From contig OZ023192.1 in assembly GCA_963995505.1 (NCBI GenBank), forward strand, positions 2,014,001-2,078,000: a stretch of DNA of 64,000 nt. The letters run 5' to 3'. The notes under the pieces are model-generated. The model saw nothing but the letters and a program-made list of their open reading frames with translations. It was not told the origin of the DNA and made no database searches. This document shows, one piece after another, positions 22,700 to 35,356 of the stretch (the first letter of the stretch is position 1; the number at the start of each line of letters is the position of its first letter). This DNA comes from Hypericum androsaemum (lineage: Eukaryota > Streptophyta > Magnoliopsida > Malpighiales > Hypericaceae). A program made the position numbers and the translations under genes.

Positions 22700-25600
22700 G
22701 ACAAGTTTCTTCCTCTATAATTCAAGAGCATCATCAGTTTTTTTTTTCTTTTCCTAATACCATCTACAGTTTCTTCTCCGTTCTTTACTCTCTTCTTTTG
22801 TTTCTATTTTTTATTTCTTTATTTTTCTGGTGAGGAGAAGAAGTAACAGCTCACAGTTCCTACTTCCTACTATAGTAACTGGAGGAGGGAGGTACTGTTT
22901 TCGGTTTCTCTCTGTCTTTGGAAATGTTTTTAAGTGCCACCGACACTATTAACAAAAATTATTTTGAACCCTCAAGTTGGTTAAATTATTTTAATTTTTG
23001 TACCGTTAGGTTAAATATTTTTTGATTTTTTTAATATTAATATTCGAATATCACTAGACTAATTAATCGAGGTTGATATTTTGGAGATAAGTTTTTGATT
23101 AACAAGTGGGACTTGGTTGGACTGGTGAGTGGTCACTACCTCATATTTTCCTCAACCAAAAGTATTTTCTATTAAGTTAAATTTGGTTTCATTCAATCAG
23201 TCAGATTCATATGTGTTAAAAAAAGATGGTTTAACAACTTAAACGTCGTAATTCAATTAATACAAGCTTTATTTATAACAATTCAACAAAGTCATGGTCC
23301 TTCAACATTTTGATTGTTATATCAACAAATAAATAGTTATTCCCAAGACATAGAAACGACATTTCAACCATATATACATCAATTCCTCAGGAAAAAAATC
23401 ATATATACATTAATAAATCAGATATTGATTTGAGTCTGGATCTTATGAATCTATATTTGTATAAATTTTTTGGTTCGAACTACTTATTTACTAAGCTTTT
23501 AACAAAATTATATTTGAATACTAAACTTAAAACTTTTAGTTAAATTAGAATTACATTGGTTGATATTAAATTATTGACATAATACTATTTAAGCTTCAAT
23601 GCAGGGGATGGTGGCATATTGATTTTAGCCAAAAACGTCCTTCGCGTGTTGTTAATCTTAGACGGGTGGCGACATTCTTTTCTAATTTAAAAAGTAATTC
23701 TTCTAACTATGTTTTTCAATATATAAAGTGGTTGTAAATAATTACTAATTGTTAAGAGATTTAGATTCATTTAAATAGATACGAATAGAATAATATTTGT
23801 GAGGTGTAAAAAAAACAACATTATTAAGGAAAGGCACCCAGACATTATTCTATTCTAAAATCGATAGCTAAAAAAGAGCAGGTGTCAAAGAAAGCCATGG
23901 AGCACTATGAACACTATTATATGTGTAAAGATGTGTCACATTACATAGTGGGAAGGGTTAGAAAAGATTGGCCTATCTAGCTATAATGGGCCCAAAAGGA
24001 ATAATGTAATTGAACAAGACCAAAGCAAAAAAATCTGGCCTAAGTATCAACAATGGGCCCAAAAAGGAATAAATGTAATTGAACAAGATCAAAACGAAAT
24101 TATGTTCCCCTATTGCATGTAACGAGTGGGTGGCACAATGACACAAATTTGTCTTGTTGGTGCATGGTCTACTTTGTCTCAAAATTTTAATTGAATTAGA
24201 CAAGAAGAATATAACATTGTATTCGAATATGTTGTGTTGTATCTTGTCTTCGTACGACCTACTTACTTCATCGCACATATATTTAGAGTCAGAGTTTTTA
24301 CGAACTTCGACTAAATAAACTTACTTTGAAAAGACATGCTGAAGTTTTCATTGACCCACATTTAAAAGATTTGAGTTAGATACAAATATTATAACAAATT
24401 ATATTCCACACAAGAATAGTTCGAGCTACCGCATTTTATTTTATAAATTTTATTTTCAAATGTGTTTATTCGTTAGTACTTTGTGCACCAGAAAATGTAT
24501 TTTTTAGATTAAATATGAATACTTTACTATTTTTTATGAATTAAATCCCTTATTAGTTATTACTTAAACTAAATCAATCTATATAATATAGAATTTCTAA
24601 CGTATTTTGAAGTGATGCAAGTGGGAATAATTCTAGCCAAACCTTGTCGGCAAAAGGGGACCAACCAATTTCATCCACTAGATTAACTTCTAAGGTGGAT
24701 TTTTTTTTAGGTCCCATAGATAATTTTGTGTTATTCCTAAAGAAGATATAAAGTAGCCAACAATAATGTTGAAGGAGCAGAAATTTGATGGGAATTTTAT
24801 TACAACAGATATAAACAATTACTTCTTCTTGGTACATGGATCTAATGTTTGCTGAAACTTCTTGTTCATTTTATTCTCTTTCGAATGTAAGAATAGTTCT
24901 GATAGTCAAATTTCTATAATTTCTTAGGAACTATACATTTTGTTGTTACATTTCTCATGTAATTAGAATAGCATTTTTTCCATTTCGAAACTCTATCAGA
25001 TATAATCTTTTGCGTTTATATCTATAAAAAACCCTTTCCACTTATAAAAAATATAGGGAATTTGATGAGAAATTAAATTAAGGAGCAAACAATTTTCTTC
25101 TTGGATTAAAACTTAAAATGTGAAATCGAATGTTTAAAATGCTGACCATAAAACAGATATTAAAGTTGCATAAAGTGTTTATAGAAACTTATATAAAGTA
25201 AAAGGAGCGTAATTATCGATTGAAAAATAAAGAACTGCGTTATCGTCAACTGGGGACAGCAGAGAGAACAGATAAATATAAATACATAAAATTGATTATG
25301 AAAATGAAATCACAAAATTGTCTATACAAAGGGGAAGATTTTCACCCGACCTCCATTTATTTTCTCTCGTCTTTCTTTCTAAAAAATTGTACCTTGCTTT
25401 TTTTTTTAAGAGTATACCTTTCTTTGTTGGACCCTCCAATATATTGTATCTATTTACATTTATAAATACATACCAAAAATAACTTGATATTTGAGTATAT
25501 GTTGGACCAATTAACACATATTCGAATATGACAAAACTTCCAAATTAAAAAAATTAAAAAAATTTTCCCAATTTTTTCAATTGAAATGTCAAGATGTAAT

Positions 25601-27684
25601 CAACAAGATAAATCCCTATCATTCGATTAATACATTTTAAACTAAATAATAATAATAAAATTATGTCAAACTACATGGCACAACGAACGATTCTATTAAC
25701 TTGGACAACCGGTAAAAGAGTCATCCACGATTTTTTTTTTGGGTGGAAAAGAGTCATCCATGATTTATGGACTATGTTCTCAAGTCGGACGACTCGGCCT
25801 GCTCTAAACAGAGCCTAACCAGAGAGGACCAGACCACCACCACCTGTCTCATTTCAATTGAACTATAGGGTGTGGTCCTAACTTGGGCTTGGAATTATAC
25901 ACTCTACCACTAGAGTTTTTCGGTAGAAATGAATAAGAAACTTAGATTCATTTAAGTTATAATTTCAAACTTTACGAATGTCAAAAATATAATTAAAAGA
26001 ATAATTTTTCGAAATAGATATCTATAAAATTCGAATCTAAATATATTATTTTGGTGGGTCAATCTCACTTACTATTTACTGCAATGACTACCTCCTCCCT
26101 GAACCATGGAAGCTTAGGGCCTCTCCTCTTGGGCCCATTCCCTTGATTTGTCGTGTATACCCAGAAGCCTTTAATTGAACTGGGAGAGAGTGGCTCCAAA
26201 AAGATCACAGTCCACAGTAAAGTTCGTAGCAGGTCTATAAAATCCATAACCCATAATTTTTTTTGGGTGAAAATCCACAACCCATAATTAAATCTGCCCC
26301 ACTTTACCCAACTCTGGCCACGTTATCCGGATAAGGAAAAAGAAATTAGGCATTGATTAATGGATAAGAAAATTATTATAATTTAATTAAAAAATTTTGA
26401 GTTTGAACTCTTGAAATATTGTAGTGTTAAATATTTGTCGAAAAAACTGTATCATCATTCAAAGAAGGCATAGATTGCTAGCTAAATAACCGATAATAGT
26501 GTTTATGTTGTTGCCCAGATCATGTACCAATAATTTTTTTTAGTACAACGATTGTGTTTATTGCTAAGATCACCACGTTAGCAATTGAAAGTGTTCTGTT
26601 TTGTTTATAAGTGTAGAAAAAAATTTACTTATTTATTATTTTAAGGTTTTTGATTGAATATAAATATTTTAAAATAATATCAGACCGGATTAAATTTGTA
26701 GCTCATTTAGTACGTCTACCCGATAAGTTTTATTTGACAACATACAAAGATTAATTTAATAAGAAAAAACTATATTTAACCTATAAGTGGTCAAGAAGTT
26801 TTGGATTAGACTTGATACGATCTATATTTCATAGCATCTGAGACAAAGTTAATTTAGTACAAAAGTAAATAAAACACTATCGTCTTGTCATATCACTTAT
26901 CACTATCTACTGCATGCATTCTCCATAATTGAGGCCTGAGGGGTCGGAACTCTGAATTGATTGTAGATAAAATTATTATAATGTTTGCCCTTAAAATTAT
27001 TAATTTTGTAGTTGGCTGTCAACCAAAAGGATTTGTTACATTTGGAAAGTCAAGAGAGACATGAGCATGTTTCGCAGATGAGCCCTAACCTCGGTGATTA
27101 TGAAAGAGGGGGAGAGAGAGAGCGGAACATAATTAGATCGAATGAATCACCACCAACTATATAATTAGTTGGACAGATTATACACGGTTGGCAGAAAAAG
27201 GGACTTGGTTGTGTATATCCAACCACATTGCTCGTGTTAAAACCAACGTTTTTAAAAAGGGACATATCTGGATTTCTTCTGTTGGTTGGACAGTCAATTA
27301 GACAAAAAGTCTAATTTCATTGCACAGTTTATCATTTATAAGTACCAAAATTCTAATTTAATCTAATAACATTCTAAAACTATATATTTTTAATAGGCCG
27401 ATCAACATTGACTACTCTAACCATTTTCCGAGTTTTGATATAAAACCTCAGTCCAAAGTCAACCGGACTGTATTTTTTAAAACAATGGTTAAAACCTCGT
27501 AAGGACAACTCGAGTCTAACATAACTATTTTGTGCTTATCAAGAAACGTATCTATATTGCCGATTTTGTAAATATTCGAGTACTAGGTGATTGCAACCAT
27601 GTTACAGTTTTATTTTGAGAAGAAAACCATGTTATAGTTGGGATGTGCAATACCCAATAAAACACTAAACCCCTTTAAAAAAAA
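22700..27684. other. Long AT-rich intergenic stretch without genes
   Basis: Nearly 5 kb with no coding signal. A small direct duplication occurs at 23987-24092 (a GGGCCCAAAA, GGAATAA, TGTAATTGAACAAGA block, twice, about 68 bp apart). Scattered open frames under 90 codons look random. Confidence 0.4.
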
Positions 27685-28192
27685 GGAAAAGTCCACTTTA
27701 GTACCATGTAGTATCGCAAAAAATCAAGTCAGTACACTGTGGTTTAAAACGTATCAATTGAGTCATACTTATTCCAATTAACATCAATTAGAGGCCCGGA
27801 CAGCTGCCCGGACCTGCCCAAAACTACCTGACCCCTGCCCGAACTACGTGGCCAGCCACGTCACCAAATTTTGATGATGTGGCGCCACGTGGACATCCAT
27901 CTCCTTCCCTCCTCCTCCTCCCTGCGTCCTCCTCCCCGCGTCCTCCTCCTCCTCCTCCTCCCCCCGCGTCCTCCTCCTCCTCTCCACGTGGCGCCACGTC
28001 ATCAAAATTTGGTGACGTGGCTGGCCACGTAGTTCGGGCAGGGGTCGGGTAGGTTCGGGCAGGTCCGGGCAGCTGCCCGGGCCTCTAATTGATGTTAATT
28101 GGAATAAATATGACTCAATTGATACGTTTTAAACCACATGGTACTGACTTGATTTTTTGCGATACCACAGGGTACTAAAGTGGACTTTTCCC
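27685..28192. mobile_element. Foldback MULE/MITE with arms of about 220 bp and a CCT-rich core
   Basis: The left end GGAAAAGTCCACTTTAGTACC mirrors the right end GGTACTAAAGTGGACTTTTCC. Inverted similarity runs almost the whole length, including GGCCCGGACAGCTGCCCGG, GTAGTTCGGGCAGG and CCACGTGGCGCCACGT blocks. The centre (27900-27985) is a (CCTCCT)n-like core. The flanks are A-runs (TAAAAAAAA and AAAAAAAAA) consistent with a 9-bp target duplication but not diagnostic. No coding capacity. Confidence 0.75.
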
Positions 28193-28898
28193 AAAAAAAA
28201 AGTAAAACACTAAACCATAGTTGAGAAAGTATTGACAGAGATTTGGCAAGTCCAAGAGAGTACTATAATATTTACAACAAAAAAAGTAAAAAAAAAAAGA
28301 ACCACTAAAAGTTAATACCATTTACCTGTCAGTAAAATCCAAAAAGCAACAGATAGCCACAGAGAAGATGGATAATAAATTAACAACGACGACAATAATG
28401 GTACTCTGCTTTAATGATATCCTGTTACAGGTACACTGCCATTTACCCAAAACATAATTCTATCTGGCTAAATGACAAAACTCTTGGAAGCTGCCAAAAT
28501 CCCATCTACTTCTTCACCTCCATCTTTTCTGTTTCTCAAAATACTAATTCCCAACAAAACAGAATCGATGTAATTAGTTCAAAACTTAAATTCAGAAGTA
28601 TCAAATTTAAATCTTACGAATGTAAAAAATATCATTAAGATAGAATTCATTAGAACTCGACTCAAGATAACATCGGTAAAGCAAAAACACTAACTCCCTA
28701 GTCCTACTACTAACCTCCTCCTCCATTAGTTACATTACATTACAAACCTAACTAAAACCCAATAAAGAACCAACAAGATGAAGAGATAACACATAATTTT
28801 TAATATATATATATATAGGACCCTAGGACAAAATAACAAAGTGGGTCACTTTTTTTTTTGGGAGCGGTAAATGGGTGACTTTTAATCCAATAATAATA
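28193..28898. other. Intergenic DNA / 3' flank of the S40-type gene
   Basis: Nothing coding was seen. It probably includes the 3' untranslated region of the gene ending at 28899. Confidence 0.35.
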
Positions 28899-29408
28899 TT
28901 ACTCAAGGAAACCAGTCTTGGTGAGAATGGCATTCCTCACTTGGCTAAGGTCCCTCCCTTTTAGTGTCCTCCCAATCCCTTCGCAGACTGAGGAGGAGGA
29001 AATCTGGCTCCCTGCAAGCTTCCTAGCCAGCCACTCATGAGGAGGCACCATGTCTTCTTCTTCCTCCCCCTCATCACCACCATAATTGTTGTTAGACCAG
29101 GTGGGACCCACATCAGCTCTTGCTGGTGGTGGTGGTGGGGGAATGGCAATACTTGGAGTGGAAGTAGCACCACCAGAGTAGTGCCATGAAGAAGAATAGC
29201 TTGAGGGTGAGCCATTGAAGTTACTATCACAATTAGTATCAACTTCCCAAACATCTCGTTCTTCAAAGTCCTCGTGTTGAACCTCTCTCCTCGATGAGGA
29301 TGATGATGATGGCTTCCTGGTGGTGGTGGAGGCTCCATAGTTATACCCACCAAAGCTTCCCTTTCCCTTTCCCTTTCCCTTTCTTTCACTCCCATAGTAG
29401 TCTCCCAT
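28899..29408 (-). CDS. Senescence regulator S40 (DUF584) family protein
   Basis: An intronless frame of 169 aa from ATG 29408. An upstream in-frame non-ATG extension was not used. The N-terminus is [15 protein letters not shown], where a GGGAAA hexamer repeat encodes Lys-Gly alternation. Ser-, Pro- and acidic low-complexity sequence follows. The conserved C-terminal block [18 protein letters not shown], then [19 protein letters not shown] and TKTGFLE, is diagnostic for the S40/DUF584 family. Members in Arabidopsis and barley are small nuclear proteins induced during leaf senescence and stress. The biochemical role is not established. The upstream region has a GA tract and a TATA-like box about 170 bases before the ATG. 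Confidence 0.92.
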   Translation of the reverse strand: MGDYYGSERKGKGKGKGSFGGYNYGASTTTRKPSSSSSSRREVQHEDFEERDVWEVDTNCDSNFNGSPSSYSSSWHYSGGATSTPSIAIPPPPPPARADVGPTWSNNNYGGDEGEEEEDMVPPHEWLARKLAGSQISSSSVCEGIGRTLKGRDLSQVRNAILTKTGFLE

Positions 29409-29576
29409 TTCACTAGAAGAGAAAACGGACAGAAGCAAGAAAGGAACTAGGACCAGGACAAAGGGTTAGTTAAGTTCTCATATTTGTTTAGTGTTTTGTG
29501 GAGAGAGAGAGAGAGAGAGGGGAAAGATCTAAGAAGAAGAAAGTTGGGGACAAAACTATGTGGTTGCTTGTATGCG

Positions 29577-29586
29577 TATATAAATA
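29577..29586 (-). promoter_or_regulatory. TATA-like box of the S40-type gene
   Basis: TATTTATATA on the minus strand, about 170 bases upstream of ATG 29408. A (GA)n tract at 29501-29518 lies between, in the likely leader. The position suits a plant core promoter. This is inference. Confidence 0.45.
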
Positions 29587-29599
29587 GGTATACATGTAG

Positions 29600-31771
29600 T
29601 GTTTAAAGGAGGTTGTACTTTACTAATGAAAGTTGATTCTACTAATAAGAAATCTCAATTTTTTAGGTTTAAAACTTACAAATGTAAAAGACTCAAAGAG
29701 CTGTTCTTTAAATAAGGTTTTACAGTGCTCGACTCTAATACATAAATTTTACTCAAAAAATAAAGATTGTACTTTTTAATTTATTCAACATGGTATCCGA
29801 ATATTACTATGACGATTACTTAACTAGATATATGATAAGAAGTGAATTTTCATCATTTTTTTCTATTTTTGTGTGTTGGGAATAAGATAGGGATAGGAAA
29901 GGTGTGTAAGAGATAATATCATGAATCTACCTTGGCTTAGCTTCAATATCCTCCAGAAAAGATGCAGATCTTTTCAAAGATGTATTAAAACATTAACTGA
30001 ACCAAGAAAAAACATGCAGGAGAGAGGGATTTACAACATACATCTTACGAGAACAAAAAACAAATAGACTAATTGTATAAGTTGACAACAAAAGATTGTG
30101 TAATATCTACCCTCAAAAGAAAGATTGTGCTAATATCCAATGAAGAGAGGTTTTTCAAATCCGACCTAAATAGTTGAACAAATTAATATTCGGATACCAC
30201 CGAAATTTGTGAACTTGAAATTTGAACATTAACCATTAAACCAATACTCGGAAAAAAAAATCAAAAATACATATTACGCAAATGACATATTTTTAGAAAC
30301 TCTGATACATAGTCGATTACTATCACATTCTATATAGAGGTGACTTGTTCGATGATAATTTTTTTATATTCGTTAGATTTAAACTCAAAATCATTTTAAT
30401 AAAATCTAAATGTTTTATCACTTAAGAATTAGTAACCAACTAATTAACAAATGAGGGGAAAATGCAATGGATAATGATGAATATGGAATGGCATCTGCAT
30501 TTCTTTTTCATGTCACATAAATGGGCTACCTAGCCTGGCCCTGTTATGGAAAGCTGAAAGCAGATAAAGGGGAAAATGATGATGGGCTTTTATTTAAGAA
30601 TCTCAGTTGCCAAACGGTACCGCATTTACTCTTGTCCTCTTGCCTGAAAATGGTTACAGTTTTAGTGGCTTTTTTTTTGGAGAAAAAAAAAAGTGGCTTT
30701 TTGAGGACACAAAAAATGCAAAGTCCAATTGGGAAACTTTAATTGCTATAACTGGAACATTAGGTTGGTCCTTAGAGGGCAATTAAAGGAGCAACCTGAC
30801 AACTGAAAAATTTCAGCTAAACAAATAAATTATTCTAGTTTAACTAAGAATTATCGAGTTTGAATTCTTAAAAATACAACAATCTTAAATATTTGTTCTA
30901 AAATTTTTGAAAAAATTATATCCAATTCAAACATAAATTAATCGACATAATAAATATCCGTTCGTGAGTTCCCTCTTTGATTTACCATGCATGATCTCAC
31001 AATGACAAATAATGTCAACATGCAGAATGTGGAATAGCACTTTCATATACCCAGCAGTTAAAAGAGAATAGGGTTTAGGATTGGACAAGGTGGTGAATTC
31101 TCATTGGGTAGACCAGCTTCACAGATTTCAGTAACCTTATCCTCTTATAACTCGTTACAACCCTCCCATCCCCATTATAGGCAGTCCCTAGAGAAGAAAC
31201 AGTTTTAATAAAGGAAGCCAAGCCTCTCAGTTTGATGGAGTTTAAATGAGCAAACATCATCGACAGTTGGTTCAACTCATAAAATACTTAAATTTTTTCT
31301 TTAAAAAATTTAGGGTTAAAAAATTTCGCAAACAACAGCCAGTCATTATTATTGTGAGGTGTGTGTCATTTGTTAATGCGATAGGATGCAAACTTTTGTC
31401 TTTTCCAACTAACCAACGTCGAATTTTGCTTAAAGACTTGCACTCTTTTCAACAACACGTATTTTGAATTTGAATATTACAAATAAAATAAATATTATTT
31501 ATAAAATTATCAGTTTTTATAAAGTTTGATATATAATATTCGATTCTAAATTTAATATTTATAGTCAAGATCAACCGAGTTAGGCATTATTGATACGAGG
31601 ATGCAAAGTTTTGCATTTTCGAGGAAATAAAAAACGAAGGGCACAAGCTTTATATAAAAAAAGAATAGAGGCTTTGTCTAGGAAAAGTCGCAAAGGTGGC
31701 CGATTTAGTTGGATCTGAGTATTACTATTGATTTCTAAAAAAAAGAGTTTTACTATTGCCACCATAAAAAA
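29600..31771. other. AT-rich intergenic DNA, no gene seen
   Basis: About 2.2 kb without a convincing frame, RNA gene or repeat border. Confidence 0.35.
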
Positions 31772-33096
31772 GGATAAATTACTCTCAAGTCCCTGACCTT
31801 TGGTCACCCTTCTTTAGGGTCCCTGACTTTTGGAAAATGATTATCCCGTCCGTAAGTTTTGATGATAATAGACTCTCGGGTCCTTGGAGCCGGAATATTC
31901 CTTTTTTTCCGGTGAACTCCCACTTGAAATGACCAAAATATCCTCCCCTGTTAAATTTTACTCCACCCCTTCAACCTTTAAACACCATCTTTAATCTTCA
32001 ATCTTGTAACATCAAGAACCAAATACTTATAACACAACATCGACGACCAAGACGAACACCAGAAGACGAACAAGATGAACAAACCCCCAAATCTTTGTTA
32101 TTTGTTTTGTCGAACAAACCCCCAAAAAAGGATAGAAAAGAGAAGAAAATTAAAGAACAATAAACTGAAAGATTGAAGCTGGTGGAAACAAAGCAAATCT
32201 CGGCAACGAACCACACAAATCCAAAAAGCCAAAGGAAAGGAGAATTAGAGAGAGAGAGAGAGAGGAGAAATCTGGAAGCTTTGGAAGCAGCTTTACATCG
32301 GAAGCCGGGATCACAGCTTCTAAATGCCTGTAGATATGGGAGGCGAGACTCGAAACGGCTCCCGCCGATGTCATTTTTGGCTAGCCTGGATTCCTGAACT
32401 CGGGAGGGGGCATGGTCTAGTCTGCCGACGAGGAGGACAAATCCACCGAGCTTGTTGGCCATGGCGAGGAGGACCTCGTAGTGTCGTTGTTGTCAGAGCA
32501 GAAAGAGAGGAGCTCGCAGCGGGTGCAGTCTTCACCGTTCTTCAGCTCGTCGATTAGGACGGCGATCGGGTATAACGGCTCCTCCATCTTCCTCTTACTT
32601 AACCTACACAGACGCCGCCCGACAGTCTCCCCCGTGGAAGTCCGACAGCCTCCCCCGTGGAAGTCGACAGTCCACCCGAGGTCCCTGCTCACGTCGCGGC
32701 TCTCAGCCCCGTGGGTTTCGAAGGAGGATCCCAGTCCCATCCAGCTGAGCCAGTGGGGACCGTTCGCTCGCCTGACCGAGTTATCCCTGGCCGCCTGACC
32801 CCCCAGCTCCAGCTATCGTCGTTGGAACCGCCCTTGGTCATTGCTTGGTTTGGATCTTCCCCCTTTCTTTTCAAATTAGGTTTCTATTGATTTAAGAAAA
32901 TTTGGGACTGATTTTGAAGATGAAATGGGGATGCGTAAAATTTAACAAGGGAATAGGGTATTTTGTCATTTCAAGTGGGAGTTCACCGGAGAAAAAAGAA
33001 TATTCGGACTCCAGGGACCCAAGAGTCTATTATTATCAAAACTTAGGGACGGGATAATCATTTTCCAAAGGCCAGAGACGTGAGAGTAATTTTTCC
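31772..33096. mobile_element. Pack-MULE, 1.3 kb, carrying a PP2A scaffold-subunit fragment
   Basis: The left end GGATAAATTACTCTCAAG and the right end read inward, GGAAAAATTACTCTCACG, begin terminal inverted repeats of about 170 bp. Both contain CCCTGACCTTTGG/CCAAAGGCCAGAG, TTTGATGATAATAGACTC and TCCGGTGAACTCCCACTTG counterparts. The flanks give an 8-bp duplication with one mismatch (ATAAAAAA/TTAAAAAA). The interior is GC-rich and gene-derived, with a recognisable antisense PP2A-A piece at 32400-32588. A second MULE begins only 26 bp beyond the right end. No transposase. Confidence 0.82.
32400..32588 (-). pseudogene. Captured fragment of protein phosphatase 2A regulatory subunit A
   Basis: The fragment begins at ATG 32588 with MEEPLYPIAVLIDELKN, which matches the conserved N-terminus of plant PP2A 65-kDa scaffold (A/RCN1-type) subunits. 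It then skips about 30 family residues and continues with a GE..TR.EL..F.SDNND-like stretch. After a one-base frameshift it reads EVLLAMANKLGGFVLLVGRLDHA, matching the family segment DEVLLAMAEELG...GGV.HA with substitutions. It therefore has an internal deletion, a frameshift and later stops, and cannot make a scaffold protein. It lies wholly inside the MULE at 31772-33096, on the opposite strand to the window. Confidence 0.75.
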
Positions 33097-33122
33097 TTAA
33101 AAAATTATTATTATTATTATTA

Positions 33123-34363
33123 AGGCAAATTACTCGTAGGTCCCTGTATTATAGTTTTATTATTCGCAGGTCCTTGTGTTATGAAAATAGTGTGTGAGGT
33201 CCCGGTATTTTAAGAAATATTGGCCTGAGGTGCCTGGTCACTGGATCAGAGATTTTCTCCGGTGGAGAGTCATCTGAAATGACTAAAATACCCCTAAATA
33301 AAAAAATTTTACCTTCTTCAACCTTTAAACACAAAGAATATCCAATTAGAACACCAAGAACATCTAATTAAACCCAACAAAAATAACATCAACACAAACC
33401 TAATCAATTAAACCCATAAATTCAATTAAATCTAACGCCACCACCGGACCAACAATGCCACCACAACACTTAATCCCAGACCGGCGACAAAAATCTTAAA
33501 CCTAGATGACTTGATGACCGACGACGACTCCCCTTCGATGCTGGAAGCTCCGTCGAGGAGGCCAAGCTCCGTCCTCCATTCTCTGATCTACTCAACCGCT
33601 CCAAATCATATCCCCAATCCTTCCTCTTCGTGTGCTCTCTTCGGTGAGACAGGAGTGCGATGTTGTGGCATTGAGGAAGCTCGAATGCACAGGCCCGACC
33701 CAGACTGGCGACCAAAATCCTAAACCTAGATCTGGTAGCTGTGAGGAGGAGTAGAGGACTGGTCGGCCGACAAAATCTCAAACCTGGATCCGATCTTCTT
33801 CGATTGTCTGTAGCTGTTAGCTGGAGATGAGGCACTAGTCGGGAGAGCCTTAAAAGGGAGGAAGGATAAGGGGAACTCTGAGGCACTAGTCGGGAGAGCC
33901 ACCTCGATTTCGGTTGGAACTCGGAAAGATGATTGATAGTAGCTCGTGGAATCCGAGCTCCAAAGGGACTAAGATGGCCGTCACTTTGCTAGTACTGAGA
34001 TGGGTCGAAGCAGATCTGAAATTTTTTATTTTTTAGTTTGGTTGTTCGATTGAAGATATTGAATTTCTGGGTTTGATTGATTAGGTTTGTGTTGATGTTA
34101 TTTTTGTTGGATTTAATTAGATGTTCTTGGTATTCTAATTAGATATTCTTGGTGTTTAAAGGTTGAAGAAGATGAGTTTTTTTGTTGTTTAGGGGTATTT
34201 TGGTCATTTCAGATAGCTCTCCGCTGGAGAAAATCTCTGATCCGGTTACCAGGAACCTCAGGCCAATATTTCTTAAAACACTGGGACCTCACACACTATT
34301 TCCATAATACAGGGACCTACGAATGATAAAACTATAATACAGGGACCTGAGGATAATTTACCC
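33123..34363. mobile_element. Mutator-like element, 1.24 kb, in an (ATT)n site
   Basis: The left end is AGGCAAATTACTCGTAGG. The right end read inward is GGGTAAATTATCCTCAGG. Long arms follow (GGTCCCTGTATTATAG, TGTGTGAGGTCCC, TTAAGAAATATTGGCCTGAGG). A perfect 9-bp target duplication, TTATTATTA, lies at 33114-33122 and 34364-34372. The interior is GC-rich and repetitive: a GACCGGCGACAAAAATC-type phrase recurs three times, and a 21-bp GAGGCACTAGTCGGGAGAGCC-type phrase twice (about 33828 and 33881). It is probably captured DNA, but the source gene was not recognised. Confidence 0.87.
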
Positions 34364-34492
34364 TTATTATTATTGCCCTTCGCCCTCGAAATATGTTGTG
34401 AGAAGAAGGTGGTGGGTTGGTAATTTTTTAACTGTGATTCTAACTTTTATCTATTTATTACTTTTGCATTCTTCGATGCCCCCACCTGGGTC

Positions 34493-35237
34493 TAGGGATG
34501 GCAATGGGTTGGGTAGGGTAGGGTAGGGTATGGTATTGATAGGACCCTACTCATACTCTAGTTTTTTTGATGGACCCATACTCTATACTCGACCCTACAA
34601 ATTTTTTATTGTTAGATTCATACCCTATCCTCCTGGAGACCCAGGGTCTACAGGGTCTGCAGGGTCCGACCCTTTAACGTTCTGCATTTTGATAATTTTT
34701 AATCAAAACTTAATTTTTATATAAAATTTAAATAAATTCAAGACATCTACTACGTTACACATTAACATTCAATAAAAAATTGATGAAACATCAAATTTTG
34801 TAATTTAATTTCAATAGTCCAAGATTTTTTTTTAGAGTTTGAAGTACATAAACAATTCAATAAAAAAAAATATAGCATGTCAGCTTCTAGTGATCCATCA
34901 TTCACGAGATTTTCTAAGCTAGTTGCGGAATAATATAATAAATATGTTAAAATTAACCGTAAAGTATATTATATATATTATCAATACGGTCTAACTAGAG
35001 TCTAATTAGGGTAGAGTCTAAAATATGGTAAAAATGTAAGGGTAGAGTCTGACCCACAGGGAGTAGGGTCTGACCCACAGGGTTTAGCTATGGATTCATA
35101 CCCTACCCTAGACCCTACCTCTAAACATGGACTCATACCCATACCCTACCCTAGACCCGTAGGGTAAAGATAGGGTCTGACCCGTAGGGTAAGAATAGGG
35201 TCTGACCCTCAGGGTATGGGTATTTCTGCCATCCCTA
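34493..35237. mobile_element. Non-autonomous hAT-type element, 745 bp
   Basis: The ends are inverted: TAGGGATGGCAATGGG at left and, read inward, TAGGGATGGCAGAAAT at right. The flanks carry a perfect 8-bp target duplication, CCTGGGTC (34485-34492 and 35238-35245), the hAT hallmark. Subterminal zones are full of GGGTAGGGTA and GGGTCTGACCC words, also typical. No transposase. Confidence 0.9.
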
Positions 35238-35356
35238 CCTGGGTCTTAGGGATTCCAGGCAGATCTTGAAATTAACGAGAGAGTCAGAAAAAAATAATTG
35301 CCAAATTGGGTTATTACGTCGTTTGTTGTAATTAAATAATAAGACCTTATTATTAT

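Noticed and set aside
28961..29413. 150-codon minus-strand frame rich in His and Pro
   Set aside because: It is the alternative frame of the S40-type gene. The conserved C-terminal block is only in the 28899-29408 frame.
34500..34530. GGGTAGGGTAGGGTA run, considered as telomere-like repeat
   Set aside because: It is a short subterminal word of the hAT element and differs from the plant telomere unit.
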